A stretch of DNA of 64,000 bases from Daucus carota subsp. sativus (GCF_001625215.2 NC_030384.2:37482390-37546389), one strand, 5' to 3'. Shown: positions 50,901 to 62,719, counted from the first letter of the stretch. The notes: a model not told the origin generated them from the sequence alone. Numbers and translations: made by a program.

Positions 50901-53038
50901 AAGTTTAATACCTTTAAATATTATAATTATGTTAGTTGACTATTTAGCGCAAGTGCTAGATATTATCATCAGGTTTAAGGGCATAGTCACCTGACAAAAG
51001 GGCTTCAGCCTTGAAGTTAAGTGAAATGAGTAGATTAGACCCATTTGTGTTGGTTTCGAGTATAAAATGGTAAGGTGTAACTGTAATAGCTACTTGGGTT
51101 AAAAGTAGTATATGTGGGAAGGGAGGGTTTTCTTTTTAAATGCACAGTAGCTCATTTTCCATACAATAATAGGCTTTCAACTAGGGGTAGAAAAGGACAG
51201 GGTCTAAAAGTAAGGTTCAAGAATATGATTGCAGTGTGCAATCAAACTATAATAAATAGTTCCTATATCTAGATATGCATGGTAGATGCTGCGTGCTTAA
51301 GAGAAATGTATATGTTATTCATCAGTGCAAGCCAAGTAAATTTTTTACTTGGCAGCAAATTAGATGATTTTATACACCCTCTCGCTACATGTATGTACTC
51401 TATTGAGTGTATGCAGGCAGGATGCATACATATTCTTAGCTTTGACAGTTGCTGTGGATAAGTTTATTGGTCAAATGTCTTATCCTATCTATACCACTCA
51501 GTAGTAAAATTTCTATTTTAATATTGGTGTCTGTTGTCTCAACTCATGAAAGTTTTCTATGTAGACATGTAATGTAAGTATGAGCTTTTGGATAAAACTC
51601 ATACTGCTTGTTTCAATTGTAACAATATTCGGGGAAAGCAAAAATTAGCTCCTAAGCTTTTCATGACATGCGAGGATGGAAATTACTTATAAGCTACTGT
51701 AATAGTTATTGGGGCCGTTTGGGCAAGCTTAAAAAAAGTGAATTCTTGCTTAAAATAAAGAAGTGGATTAGAAGTGAGAAGTAAATAAGTTAATAAAGTG
51801 TTTGGAAAAGAAGTAGAAGCTCTGAGAGAGAAGCTAGCATTCTCAGCTTCTTAAAAGTGCTTCTACTTATTTACACAAACGGGTCAAAAAAACAGAAGCC
51901 AGAATCAGAAACCACTTCCCTCAAACAAACAAGCCCATTATAATACTGTCTATTTGTTGAGCACTTTCAAACTGTGATCTTGTTTCAATAAGGGAAGAAA
52001 ATAGAATGTAATGAGAAGAGTAGACTGGCTTAATTTATTAGTTGGAACTCACATGCATTTATTATGTATATTTTTAGATAATTGGAAGCAATCCAGATGA
52101 GCAGCAGAAAATGTTTGGTAGACATTTTGAGATTGAAGATGAGCTTGTCAGCCACTTGTCTAGGAAGTCACTTGACATACTGAAAGAAAATTATCGGGTA
52201 AGTGAAATATATTTTAAGATTCATTGTTTCCTTTTCGGAAGGTAGTGGGTAGAACAGATAATAATTGATGCATGTGAAGTTGAATTTTCATATTTTCGTG
52301 AAAGGATCTATCCAATTTGATTTCTGATGCCAATGAGATCAAGCAGCAGTAATTTATATGAATCATAGATCATAGTGTGAGAGAGAGATGATTACTAGTA
52401 TTTTTTTCTCCTGCAATTATCAAGGTAAATTAACATTTTAAATAAATACAAGACAATATGTTTTGTATGATTTGAGTTGTATATAATACAGACATACGGT
52501 CAGATTCCTGGTATAAGTATGTTTCTTGAATACGTATCAAATACTAACATCTTTTATTTGTTTATGATTATTTACTTAAAGAGAATATGGATACTGTATA
52601 TAAATGGCCACTGATCGAGTGATATGTTGTTGGGAAGGTATGGAATGTAATGGAACCAGTTTATAGACTTGTATGCACAAAGTACTCATTCCAGCACCCT
52701 TTCCATTTTACAGTTATAACATGGAGAATAAATTTTCCAGTTTACAAACGAATTCTCATTTCTTCCTTCCTGGTCTTCACAAATCTTCATCAGAAAAAAA
52801 TTAAATCTATGTCCTTTAAACCTTCTCCATCCTTGCACCTCTTATATTCATTATATATCTCACTCTGTCCTATCTCCATTTAGTTTCCACCTAAGCAAAT
52901 AGACTGTGATAGTCATGTGTAAATTGGTATTCAGTTTTTAACATCTTAAATTTCCTATTTGTTAATTTACAGGATGAGCTGTCTAATGAAGAGTGGCGGC
53001 TGGTTGTCAAACTGAAACACTTGCTTAAAATCCAGTGA
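44956..53038 (+). CDS. eIF5B: Eukaryotic translation initiation factor 5B
   Basis: Coding exons 44956-47556, 47650-47757, 47840-47940, 48044-48134, 48218-48328, 48415-48480, 49476-49535, 49887-50444, 50731-50850, 52078-52197 and 52973-53038 total 4002 nt, 1333 aa. The first 740 residues are low-complexity: Lys blocks alternate with acidic runs, then a long charged helix. The GTPase domain starts at about residue 750 with GHVDTGKT, then [20 protein letters not shown] and SAIS. The later domains include [35 protein letters not shown] and the C-terminal LKHLLKIQ. eIF5B is the cytoplasmic IF2-type GTPase that joins the 60S subunit to the initiation complex. The start MGRKKPVRG is chosen because relatives begin MGRKK; sixteen upstream in-frame codons are probably leader. 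The length is near that of Arabidopsis eIF5B. Intron 10 (50851-52077) holds a MITE-like repeat. Confidence 0.96.
51711..51936. mobile_element. MITE-like repeat in an eIF5B intron
   Basis: The ends GGGGCCGTTTGGGCAAGCTT and CCTCAAACAAACAAGCCC are partly inverted copies. The inside is rich in AGAAG and CTTCT, which pair loosely (AAGAAGTAGAAGC with GCTTCTACTT). No clear target duplication was found, so the superfamily is open (hAT or Harbinger). Confidence 0.45.
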
Positions 53039-53653
53039 CTTATGTTTTTCAAGCTGAAGAATCTGTTGATATCCAGCGACTTCTCCAATTGTGTACTCAG
53101 AGCAATTTCTGTTGTTTGATAAACTTGGCGGATAGTGGGTGCAGATATTACTGTAAAGAAAGAGCTTTTTTTGTGGAAAGGAACTCACAGAAGTTATACA
53201 ACAGATGAACCTGTGACTGTGGGCCTCAGATGTGGCATCAGTTTAAAGCTTTGAAAATTTTATCCGGTGAACAATGTGTAAATCACGGTTGAGTTCGTCT
53301 GGAGCTTGTGTTCATCTTTTTGTTGGATGTAAGATGCCTTGGTAAGCTTTCCATTGCAAAGATGACTGCAACTCAATATCATGGCAATAAACGTTGCATC
53401 ATCATAAGCTTTTCTAAAATTTTGTGAGACGAATTCTGTCAATTTTGTATTAAGCTGTGATAACCTCATCAGACCTCACCAAGAAGAAATGTGATCCCTT
53501 ATTTCAATTATGCTATGTTGGCTCGATTTCTTGTTTAATGTCAGATTTTTGATCAGCAGCACTTGACGCTTAGACCAAATAAGTACTTGCAAATTGATGG
53601 TGTATGGAAATTTAAAATTTGTTTTACAGTTCTTTTAATTGCTTATATTGGTA
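53039..53653 (+). other. eIF5B 3' UTR and flank
   Basis: This follows the eIF5B stop codon with no new open frame of interest and is mixed in base content, so most of it is probably 3' UTR. No polyadenylation site was fixed. Confidence 0.45.
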
Positions 53654-53944
53654 GGGTGCTGGTCCCTGGCAGTCGAGTGCCAGGGACGCGGTAACATTTT
53701 TTTAACCGCTAGACGGGGAAAATGTGTCTAGCAAAAACCGCTAGACGGGGAAAATGTGTCTAGCGCGCTAGACACATTTTCCCCGTCTAGCGCGCTAGAC
53801 ACATTTTCCCCGTCTAGCGGTTAAAAACCGCTAGACGTGTTAAAATTTTGTTATAATCCTGGCCGCTGGATATGCATCCAACGGCCAGAAAACTGTGGGC
53901 CAATTAACCAGTCCACAGCCATCGATGGCTGTGGACCAGGACCC
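53654..53944. mobile_element. Nested-hairpin Mutator-like foldback element
   Basis: A 291-bp element. The ends GGGTGCTGGTCC and GGACCAGGACCC are inverted copies (11 of 12 bases). The 9-bp sequence ATATTGGTA flanks it (53645-53653, 53945-53953). Inside are four foldbacks in a row: a 10-bp stem at 53662-53687; a 123-base structure at 53702-53824 made of two direct and two inverted copies of a 26-27-base unit (core CGCTAGACGGGGAAAATGTG); a stem CTGGCCG..CGGCCAG at 53859-53888; and a perfect 26-base palindrome at 53911-53936. A partial fifth unit lies at 53826-53837. No coding capacity. Confidence 0.8.
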
Positions 53945-54049
53945 ATATTGGTAATAGGATGTTTAGAGTACATCACTAGAAAATTACATCGATGTGGACC
54001 AGGACCCATATTGGTAATAGGATGTTTAGAGTACATCACTAGAAAATTA
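53931..54049. repeat. 63-bp tandem duplication over the right end of the foldback element
   Basis: GTGGACCAGGACCCATATTG and the 36 bases after it (53931-53986) recur at 53994-54049, a period of 63 bp. Each copy contains the element's right end, the target duplication and flanking DNA. Confidence 0.93.
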
Positions 54050-55407
54050 GCACAATGAATTGGAGAATTCAATATGTTCGGATTTGTTCTGCATGATCTT
54101 TAGTTGTAAGAATATGTTGTGCAAGACATTGGGTGGAATAGGTGGTGAGAAGTAAGACACTGTAGGGAATATAGTGCAAGAATAGAACGTAAGTTAGCCC
54201 ATCTCTTTCTGGTTCAATTTGATTGTTTGGTGGTTGAATTGTTCAATTTTTTGATTAAAAAAATAAAGTTTTTAACTTTTTATTATCCTACAAAAGAAAA
54301 TTATATATCAAAATAGGTTGTGTAATTTTTAATGATAATATGTTTTTTAGTTATATGATATGTTTAGATTTTAGTCATATTTTGATCAAACTTGAGTATG
54401 AGAAAATAATGAACCGGATATTCTTACTTCTTGGTCAATTTCATGTTTGCCAATTTGAAATAGAGTTTCAAGATTTGTAATAGTGAAAAGGTTTATAATG
54501 TCTAGTGTATCATGACAGGTATTGGAAATGTTAAGAAGTTAACTTCATATCATTTCTAAAATAATACTTATCCTATTTAAATGAAGTATTTATTTAATTT
54601 ATGAAAAAAGTAATTTACCCTCCCTTCCATAAAACCTACAAAAAAAAAAAAAAAAAGCATTTCATAATCTAGTTTTGTATGTAACTACATTTCATTCCGA
54701 TCCTATTTCCTTTCCTCACTTTCAACCAAACCGTCTAATCTAATTTCATTCTATAACTTTTAACCAAACCGAGCACCAAGTGTGAAAAAATTTTGGCCAT
54801 CAAATCGGGGTACATCAGAATAGATTCTAATGAAGATTTTCGGAGGACACGACATGATGAGCCCTAAGGAATAAACCATAAAGTGATAATTTTATTCTTT
54901 TTACTCATTAAGCAAGCACGATTTGGAAGAATAGATATGGGCAAACCATACACTTATGTATGGTTGAAACAGCCAGAGAATGACCGTTGAGCCACCTATA
55001 AGACTGCAAGTAAATACTTTACGAATTTTCATTCTTTGCATTATGATTTGCCAAACAAATTAACCGGTTACCCATAAGTGTTTTCAATCTTTTTCTCCAC
55101 TTAAATGGATTGCATGTTCTAATTTCACTTAAATGGTTGCAAAGCACGGGACTATCTCATATGCTCATGTTTGTTTTTGTTTTTTGTTTTTTTTTCAGTG
55201 TTATGTTTTTACAGGGTATTAAAATACTTATAAAAAGTGAGAAAAGGTAGATGTATTCATATCCTTCTACATTTTACTGATTTATGTATTTTCCGTTTAA
55301 TCACACTAGCTTATAATCCAGATTAATAATATTTTTCTATTTTATAACATATATATTTGTTTTGTCAAGAAGATATATTTAAATTGAATTATGTTAAATA
55401 ATTAATA
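54050..55407. other. AT-rich intergenic DNA
   Basis: No gene supported. 54200-54780 contains scattered phrases like AACCAAACCG and GTTTGGTGGTTGAATTG that resemble ends of small transposons but could not be paired into an element. Confidence 0.4.
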
Positions 55408-55665
55408 CTCCCTCCGTTTCTTTAAGCTTCTCTCGTTTGAAATGTCGGGACTGTTCATAACATGATACAAATGATTAATTTACGCCAAATTTATAAGACC
55501 GGATATAATCATGAGTGATTTTGTTGGATTTATATTTATGAGTATTTTAATATGATGAAGTTTTAATATTTAATATTAATATGAAATAAAAGATATTAAC
55601 GCTAGAAAGTGTGTGTTAGCAAATGTGTCCAAGGCAAATGAGAAAAGTAATAAGAGACGGGGGAG
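55408..55665. mobile_element. Stowaway-type MITE 6
   Basis: A 258-bp element starting CTCCCTCCGTTTCTTTAAG and ending TAATAAGAGACGGGGGAG, flanked by TA at 55406-55407 and 55666-55667. Confidence 0.78.
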
Positions 55666-55667
55666 TA

Positions 55668-58046
55668 GGTCTTTTTCTGTTTATATTTTTATTAAACATG
55701 TTAAATAAATTTATAATAAATAAATATGTTAACAATATTATAAATAAATAGAGCTATGATTTAACATGGATGCTTAACTATATTTTACTTAAAGTTAAAT
55801 ATTTGAGATGGTAGTCTCATAAAGTGGCCACTAATTAAAAATTTTAATATTTTAATTTTAATAACACAATATTATTAATATTTCGACTTGACAGTATAAA
55901 TATTACACTACAAGAATGAATTTATTTAATCGAAAAAGAAGTGTGTTCTGGTTCGTAAATCTCACCATAACTCCTGTCTACTCAAAGTTTGATTTTCTTA
56001 TATTTTGATACAAATTTCTATATGCCGACGAAAGTAGTAATTACGGTCCTCCACTTAAGCTATCGGATAAATTATGTTTAGTACGGATAATAAAACAATG
56101 ATTAGGACCTTGAAATCTTAATTTATGTCACTTTTCCTGAGGTTTTCTAATCATTTCCAAAGTACAAAATCACCAAGAACTCTAGACTCATCATAACCAA
56201 CATATATTAGCTCCTACCTTGGGTTAAAATAAAAGCTCAATGAATAGATGTTTATAATTCATTTTTATTTATGCCATGATCGAAGTTATACATGATTAGT
56301 ATATTTCCGAAATTCGGAAAATACAATTAAATTGTATAATCGAGTGCATTGTATAAATTCAATTTAAATTAATTCAGATGAATTATTGAGGGACTTTAGA
56401 TTAAAGAAGCTCTTCTCTAATAGTATCTGAAATCATGTAATTCTTTCAAGATCCAGTGGTATACATGTAAAATGCTTTAAATCATTGTCGTCAATATACT
56501 TTTATTAATTTAAAGTTGATTCAAAATTATAAAATCCTTCTAAGCTTAACTAAAATTAAATAAGTGATATTATAAAGGGGTTTTCTCATAAATACACGAG
56601 TCCAAAATTTTTTCTGCAAAAACATACGTACTTTTAAAAAGTTGCAAAAATATCAAAATTTTGATATATTTGCAGAAATACTGTATACGACGAGTTGCAA
56701 TTACATGTAACCGCACTTGCAACCCCTGCAAGCAGGACCGATCAACTGAAGTTGCATCGCACACCGTATTTTTGCAATTATTTTCAAAAGATAACAAAAT
56801 CACAATTTTTTTTAGAAAAAGTGGTATTTTTGGTAAGTTCCCTATTATATTATAAATAAAAATATAGAGAAAATGCAAGAAATTCTCAATTCAAATCAAA
56901 CATTCTTTTTATCTAACAATTTAGCCGATAATATAGATTATATTGTTGAAACTATAAATATTTAGCTTGTTAACGGAGGATTTTGGTTAACAAGAATTAT
57001 ATGAGTTTGGGGATTAGGTTTTATGAAAAAAGAGGGGCTGAGCTTGAGAGATTTCTCGATTTGTCTCGTGTATCGGATCTCATATCCCAAAATGCCTGCG
57101 TACCTATATTTTTATAGGATCAAGCCCACGCAGTTCTGTTAGGATTGGACCTATCCCGAGAGACTTTAGGGATAAGCTATGTTAAATGCTGATTTAATTG
57201 ATTTTAATATAATATAATTTTCGAGTTGTGATATCTTTCCGAATTTAAAAGATACCGTTTGGAGATATTTTCTGTGATTGTTGATTCTTTCCTCGTTTCA
57301 GAGAGAGGATAATTACTTGTGGCCAAGTAATTAATTAATAATCTGAATTAATAAAAGAATTTGGGAGATTAATAGGAAAATAGCCTATGCCGAAATATGG
57401 CATAACATAGCCGATTCAAATCATACATTCTTTTTATCCGACAAAATTTCACATCTATCATCATAATAAAATAATATATATAATACATAACAATTTGAAA
57501 TAATAATAAAATATTGTTTTTAAAATATAAACAACCATTATATTGAGTACAGTAAGCACACATAGTTCCAAACCTTTTGTGGATTAAGTAAGGGTTTCTC
57601 ACTCTACCACATTTTATAGTTTCATCAAAAATTATACAAGTAGTTTATGTCATTTTAAACAAATTATTTATTGAATAGTATAAATATGCTTCGACATAAC
57701 TAATTGTTAGAGAAACATATCTATTACTGTTACGGACTGAGTTGGACTCCACCTAGATGTCACGTTTTTTATTTTGACACTAACATTAGATTTAAGACGG
57801 TTCCCGTCAAGTAAAATTAACTTCTGTGTAATAATTCATTCTTACAATGATGTCTGTGACTCTCCCATAAATCGAATCACTAAAATGAGAAATGACATTT
57901 ACTTAAATAACCAATTCGAAATTTAACCTCGTTTTCAACCGCTTCACACTCCAACACTTGTCCCGTCTCTGCATATAATACACACAAGTCGCAACATAAA
58001 ATAAAAAGAAAGGTCTAATAATTGTGCAACTCATCTGCCCAAGTAA
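55668..58046. other. AT-rich intergenic DNA with repeat fragments before the bZIP gene
   Basis: CACTACAAGAATGAATT near 55908 resembles a CACTA element end, but no partner was found. 56578-56843 is a possible diverged Mutator-like MITE (ends AGGGGTTTTCTCATAAATAC and GGTATTTTTGGTAAGTTCCC, with ATATTATAA near both ends). 57000-57340 has LTR-like sequence with CGTACCTATATTTTTATAGG. A roughly 35-bp phrase with CATTCTTTTTATC occurs at 56889 and again at 57413. The last 150 bases should hold the bZIP leader. Confidence 0.35.
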
Positions 58047-61005
58047 ATGATGGACCCAAAAATGAGAGCAAACCCCATGACGGACTTAGACCAGATGCCT
58101 GAAACCCCAACTCGCCGGACCCACCACCGCCGAGCCCAGTCGGAGACCTTCTTCCGTTTCGACGACGACGACCTCCTCTTAGACGACGTCGTTGCGGACT
58201 TCGACCTCTCTACTCTCGACCTACCATCCCCAGATGTCAAACAACAGCAGCCGCCCAGTGGGAGTGGGCCCCCCACTTCTCATTTGAGGAGCTTGTCTGT
58301 AGATGCTGAGTTTTTTGATGGCCTTTCACTTGCTGATGATGATAAGGGCTCGGGTCACGGGTCGGGTCACGGGTCGGGTGCGACTCGGGGGACTCACAGG
58401 CACAGCAATTCAATGGATGGGTCTTCTTCGAGTTTCGATTCGATGATGGTTTTTGATAACAACAGTATTAAGAAGGCTTTGGCGCCGGATAAATTGGCTG
58501 AGCTTTCTTTGATTGATCCCAAAAGGGCTAAAAGGTCTTCCACTTTTCTTTATCATAAATACTTTGTGTTTGTGTATATGTTTGACTGACTTTGTTTTTC
58601 GTGTTTCGAAATAGTCTAGTTGTAAAATTTGAAGGTCTTGGCCTTTGATTTATTTATGCAGGTGTTTGAATTGGCCTTTATTCAAGTTTATTATTTGTTT
58701 TTTGAAATGATTCTGATACTTAAAGTCTTGGGTTGAATTAAATTTTATTAATTGTGTGTGGAAGTTCTTTTAGAGGGAAAGTAATGGTCTTATGCGGCGG
58801 TTGATGATAACAAGTGAGGTCTTATGATTGGGTTTTCGGGTGTTTTATGATCATATATTAGTTTATAATGATATGATTACCTTGTGTAGAAGATTTATAA
58901 GCTCTGACTTTAGAGATGATTAATTTGATCTGGTCTGCTGGTAATAATCACTCTGTTTGATCATGTAGGATTCTTGCTAATAGGCAATCTGCAGCGCGAT
59001 CAAAGGAGCGAAAAACTCGCTATACAAGTGAGCTGGAGAGGAAGGTACACACTCTTCGAAATGAAGCAACCACCCTCTCTGCACAGGTTACGTTGTTGCA
59101 GGTATAGACTTCGTGCTACTTTTAAGTTTTATGCCGTGGAAGTAGTAGTTCTTTCTTTTGAATTTATGAATTATTCGCTGTGTATGCGGTGATTGGTTGT
59201 TCTGGAAAGATTCGTTTTGTGTCTGTATGTAAATGTGGAGATTGGTTGCGTACGTTGTTGCTAAATATATTTACTATTTTGCCTTGCCAACCTCATTTCT
59301 CATATTATTTTACGTGGTTGAGAGTTTGCGAGACAAGTTTGATGCTAATCCCAGATACCAGGGAATGATAATTCTTCTTTTTTGTTTTCTCCACATAGTA
59401 TGTTATGCCCTCCGCAAATTGGAATAATGCTTCATTTATTGACAGTTGACCAGCAACTCATTTACCCTAGTTGTGGATGCCTAAAATGGAATATACAAGG
59501 GATTATTGTTAAAGTTATTGCCATCGTAACAAAATATATATCTAATGTTTCCTAATATGGCTTGCTAATTGCTATCAACCAAAGGGCTCCTAGCCTAGCG
59601 GTGGCGACTTCAATCATCTCCTTCACAATCATCCCCTTCACGGGAGGATATGGGAGGATGAGGATTTATATCTTGTGAAAGACATGCTGGGTTTGTGAAT
59701 GTGTTTATTTATGAAAAAAATTACATGCTATTCTTGCCAATTTAGTATGTAACATCCAATTTTTGTATAATAGTTGATCAATATATGTTCTGATTTAAGT
59801 TTGGTCCAGCATCTTAATGTATGTGATGAATAATTAAAGCGCTAGATGATTATTGATAACGTAATTTTGTCGACTTGCTAAATTGTTTGATGCTTGCCTT
59901 TATTGAGATGATCATTTCTGAGCTAATGTTGTGTTTGGTTGGGATGAAATGAATAAAATTTAAACTATAAAATGGGAAATAGTTTAAAGTTTTCATTGCT
60001 TACTCCATTCCAAACCACCTACAGTATAGTTCAAACCCACCATTTTGAGAAGGAATGCCCCATTCTCTGTCATACCCATTTTCTTCCGAAATTCTATCAT
60101 AAAATCTGCACTCACATTTTTTTCCTAAATCTCCCTATTAACCTCCATTGTTTTCTTTCAAACATCCATTCCATTTCATTCTTCCCAACCAAACACTACA
60201 CAAGTATTACATAAAATCTTAACTGCTTCTCTGACATATTCGTGAATAAATTTCGGAATGTTAAGAATTGAATTCATGTTTGTGAATTTGATGCAATTGC
60301 AGCGAGATACAACTGGGCTGACCATCGAGAACAAGGAACTCAAGCTGAGGCTACAAGCTTTGGAACAACAAGCACATCTTAGAGATGGTATGTGCTGGCT
60401 CATACACACACACACACGTGAAATATGTACTTTAAGTTTTTAACGGGAAAATAGTTACTTTTTGAAAAGCTGCCCATCTTTGTTCTTATCTTTTGCACTT
60501 TCCTGAAAGGTGAAGTAGCTTTTGTATTCATTCTGTTTCATACTTTCCTAATCCTTCCCCATTTGTGTGAATCACCAAAAGATTATCCAGATTTCATTTG
60601 CAACGGCTTTGACTGTATATCAGTGTATGCGTGTTATTTATTTTACTATATAAAATTATATGTACAATTAATATCACACGTGTTGTATCGAAATTGTTCA
60701 TTTAAGACTACATAATGCGTACTTGTGTGCGTGCAGCCCTAAACGAAAGACTGAGGGAGGAAGTGCAGCGGCTTAAAATGGAAACAGGACAAGGGCCGGC
60801 TGTCAACGGGAACAACTTCAACAGAGGTTTACCGCCCCAGTTTGCTTCTCAGACTCAGTTCTCTTCTCGCCCGCAGTCGTACCACTTCGGCAATCACCAG
60901 GCACAGCAATTCCAACAGCAGCAGCTTCACATGCCTCACTCAGCAAGTCACAATACCCAAACTCGAAGTGGACAACCACAACCTAGCTTTGCGGACTTCA
61001 ATTAG
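58047..61005 (+). CDS. Group I bZIP transcription factor, VIP1-like
   Basis: Exons 58047-58534, 58969-59101, 60303-60387 and 60737-61005 join to 324 aa. The basic region after KRAKR reads [18 protein letters not shown]; at the position of the usual conserved Arg it has Lys (N167, K175), the mark of plant group I bZIPs. A long leucine zipper spans exons 2-4 ([32 protein letters not shown]). The N-terminus matches VIP1: [26 protein letters not shown] and HSNSMDG. Two HxRxxS sites (Ser32, Ser84) fit the 14-3-3 and kinase sites of VIP1. The tail is Gln-rich and ends PSFADFN. VIP1 moves from cytoplasm to nucleus on osmotic or touch stress; that role is inferred here by similarity. A second ATG directly follows the first. 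Intron 2 is 1.2 kb with repeats. Confidence 0.92.
59581..59710 (+). mobile_element. Possible SINE fragment in a bZIP intron
   Basis: TAGCCTAGCGGTGGCGACTT near 59592 resembles the A box of tRNA-derived SINEs. It is followed by CACGGGAGGAT..GGATGAGGATT and a TGTGAAAGACATGCTGGG-like tail seen in plant SINEs. A good B box and target duplication were not found. Confidence 0.3.
59927..60200. mobile_element. Harbinger/Tourist-type MITE C, in bZIP intron 2
   Basis: The ends TGTTGTGTTTGGTTGGGATG and TTCTTCCCAACCAAACACTA are inverted copies of each other and match MITE A at 14916. The target duplication is not clean. It stops about 100 bp before the next exon. Confidence 0.65.
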
Positions 61006-61450
61006 AGGGCATTGACTGGTCAAATCTAGTAACTGGGAAGGTGTAACTGATTAAAGGTAGCATCTTGTACATTATATACATGTGTATACATGTTGCAGCT
61101 GAAAATTGTGAAGAGTTTCTAGTGGTGATTATATGCACCGTTTCTGCTTTAAGCTGCACCGTTTCTGCTTTAAGCTTTCCCTGTTTTAGACTTAGGTTTC
61201 GAAATCATTATATCTTAGATTTTTACAACTATTGTAGTGGATATATGTGTTGTAATATTCTATATTTTAAACGATTTAGACTTCTCTCAGAGTGTCTTTT
61301 GTTATACCAATTCGTAATTAGCAGGAGTTGGTCATAGTCACCAGTAACTACTAACCAGCGACAAAACTCCGTGGAACGATATCGTCCCTGGACGATATCA
61401 TGCAGTTATTGCCTATCATGCAGTTATTACCTTTCTTAGAACGGATTTTC

Positions 61451-61612
61451 TAGTGGGCACATACTAACCATTTTTTGTTGAGGTGGAGGGCTTTTGGCCA
61501 AAACCTCATTAATAATTATGCCCCCCTGCATATGCACAAAAATTATGACCAGTAAAAGCCTTTCACCTCAACAAAAAGTAGTTGTTAGTGTATGTCCATG
61601 AGTACACACTAG
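61451..61612. mobile_element. Small foldback MITE downstream of the bZIP gene
   Basis: CTAGTGGGCACATACTAACC with TTTTTTGTTGAGGTG at the left pairs with CACCTCAACAAAAAG and GTTAGTGTATGTCCATGAG at the right, ending ACACACTAG. It is about 160 bp with a short unpaired centre. The target duplication is unclear. Confidence 0.6.
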
Positions 61613-61682
61613 AAAGACCTTCTTAGAAAGGAGTGGCCGCATACACACTAGAAAGACCTTCTTAGAAAGGAGTGGCCGCATA
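61603..61682. repeat. 39-bp tandem duplication
   Basis: TACACACTAGAAAGACCTTC and the 19 bases after it occur twice head to tail (61603 and 61642). The duplicated segment includes the right tip of the MITE just before it. Confidence 0.92.
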
Positions 61683-62258
61683 CAATTGTGGTTCAGAAAG
61701 TGCCCAACAAATTGCTCCTAATCTGAATCCATATTGGCGTTTCTACCTGGTTGGAGAATCTTGGAAGCAAGGTCTGGGAAAATGGTAATGTACTTGTATA
61801 ATTGTATTCCTTTTGTTCAAAAGATTCAAAGGAACTTGCACCTAAATGAGTTGAACTATACGACAGTAGCTCATAAAGTATACGAGTTGGGTTTTAAAAT
61901 AAATTAGCCGGATCCGAGCCATTCAAATATGTCGATATACTGAGCTTCAAATTAGTTGGCTCGTAGGACTTGCGAGTCTGATGATGAGGTTGAGATTCAA
62001 ATTATATGGTTCGTAAAGAATTTTGTAGGATTTCTTCCTCAATCGTAGACATGTCAATCTATGATGGTCGTGCTATTAACCATAGTTATGATTTTATAAT
62101 TATTTTATTTGTTTATATTATTTTTATATATATATTTTTCTAAAAGATAGAGAAAATGATAATTTGGAAATGACCAAAAATATGAGAATTTACTATTACA
62201 TATTATTCGCATATTCGTACCGCAGGAATGCAGGATAGATTTTTACACAGACGTCGAA
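61683..62258. other. Intergenic DNA between convergent bZIP and SDC
   Basis: No gene or clear repeat is seen apart from an AT-rich patch at 62090-62150. Confidence 0.4.
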
Positions 62259-62370
62259 TTGAAACAGAAAAAGCAAAGTACATTGCAACTTCTTCCAGAC
62301 ACATGTTTATTAACCATACAAATTACAACACAGCTACTAACTTTACATACAAATTACAACATAGCTACCA

Positions 62371-62625
62371 ACTTTATTAGAGAATCCGAGCATTCTGCTC
62401 CACGAGATATGCGAGCAAAGCTGAAATCTAACACCAAAACGAAAGATCAGCGAACACTATGCTCCATGAGGTATGCGAGCAAAGACATAGCAACTAACTT
62501 TATTAGAGAATCCGAGCACTCTGCTCCACGAGATATACGAGCAAAGTTGAAGTCTAACACCAAAACGAAGGATCAGCGAACACTATGCTCCATGAGGTAT
62601 GCGAGCAAAGTTGAAGTCTAACACC
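62371..62625. repeat. 126-bp tandem duplication in the probable SDC 3' UTR
   Basis: ACTTTATTAGAGAATCCGAG and what follows at 62371 recur at 62497, a period of 126 bp with a few substitutions. Within each unit, a shorter phrase TGCTCCACGAGATATGCGAG / TGCTCCATGAGGTATGCGAG recurs, so the array is nested. It starts about 95 bp beyond the SDC stop codon. Confidence 0.9.
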
Positions 62626-62719
62626 AAAACGAATTTCCTGTAGTTCCACTACAATAATAAACACACTGAAACGAATTTGAAGTCCATTACAACCAAAGCA
62701 ACAGCGGAATTTCGATAAA

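Noticed and set aside
53837..54072. Two overlapping 73-codon frames on opposite strands, each with an internal repeat
   Set aside because: Both are by-products of the palindrome and the 63-bp duplication.
55905..55925. CACTACAAGAAT, like the end of a CACTA transposon
   Set aside because: Only one end is present; no inverted partner or 3-bp duplication was found nearby.
59585..59620. Possible tRNA gene (A-box-like TAGCCTAGCGG)
   Set aside because: No B box, no cloverleaf and no anticodon stem could be built; a SINE fragment is more likely.
62259..62621. 120-codon + strand frame with repeated peptide
   Set aside because: The repetition comes from the 126-bp DNA duplication in the likely SDC 3' UTR; no start context or homology supports a protein.
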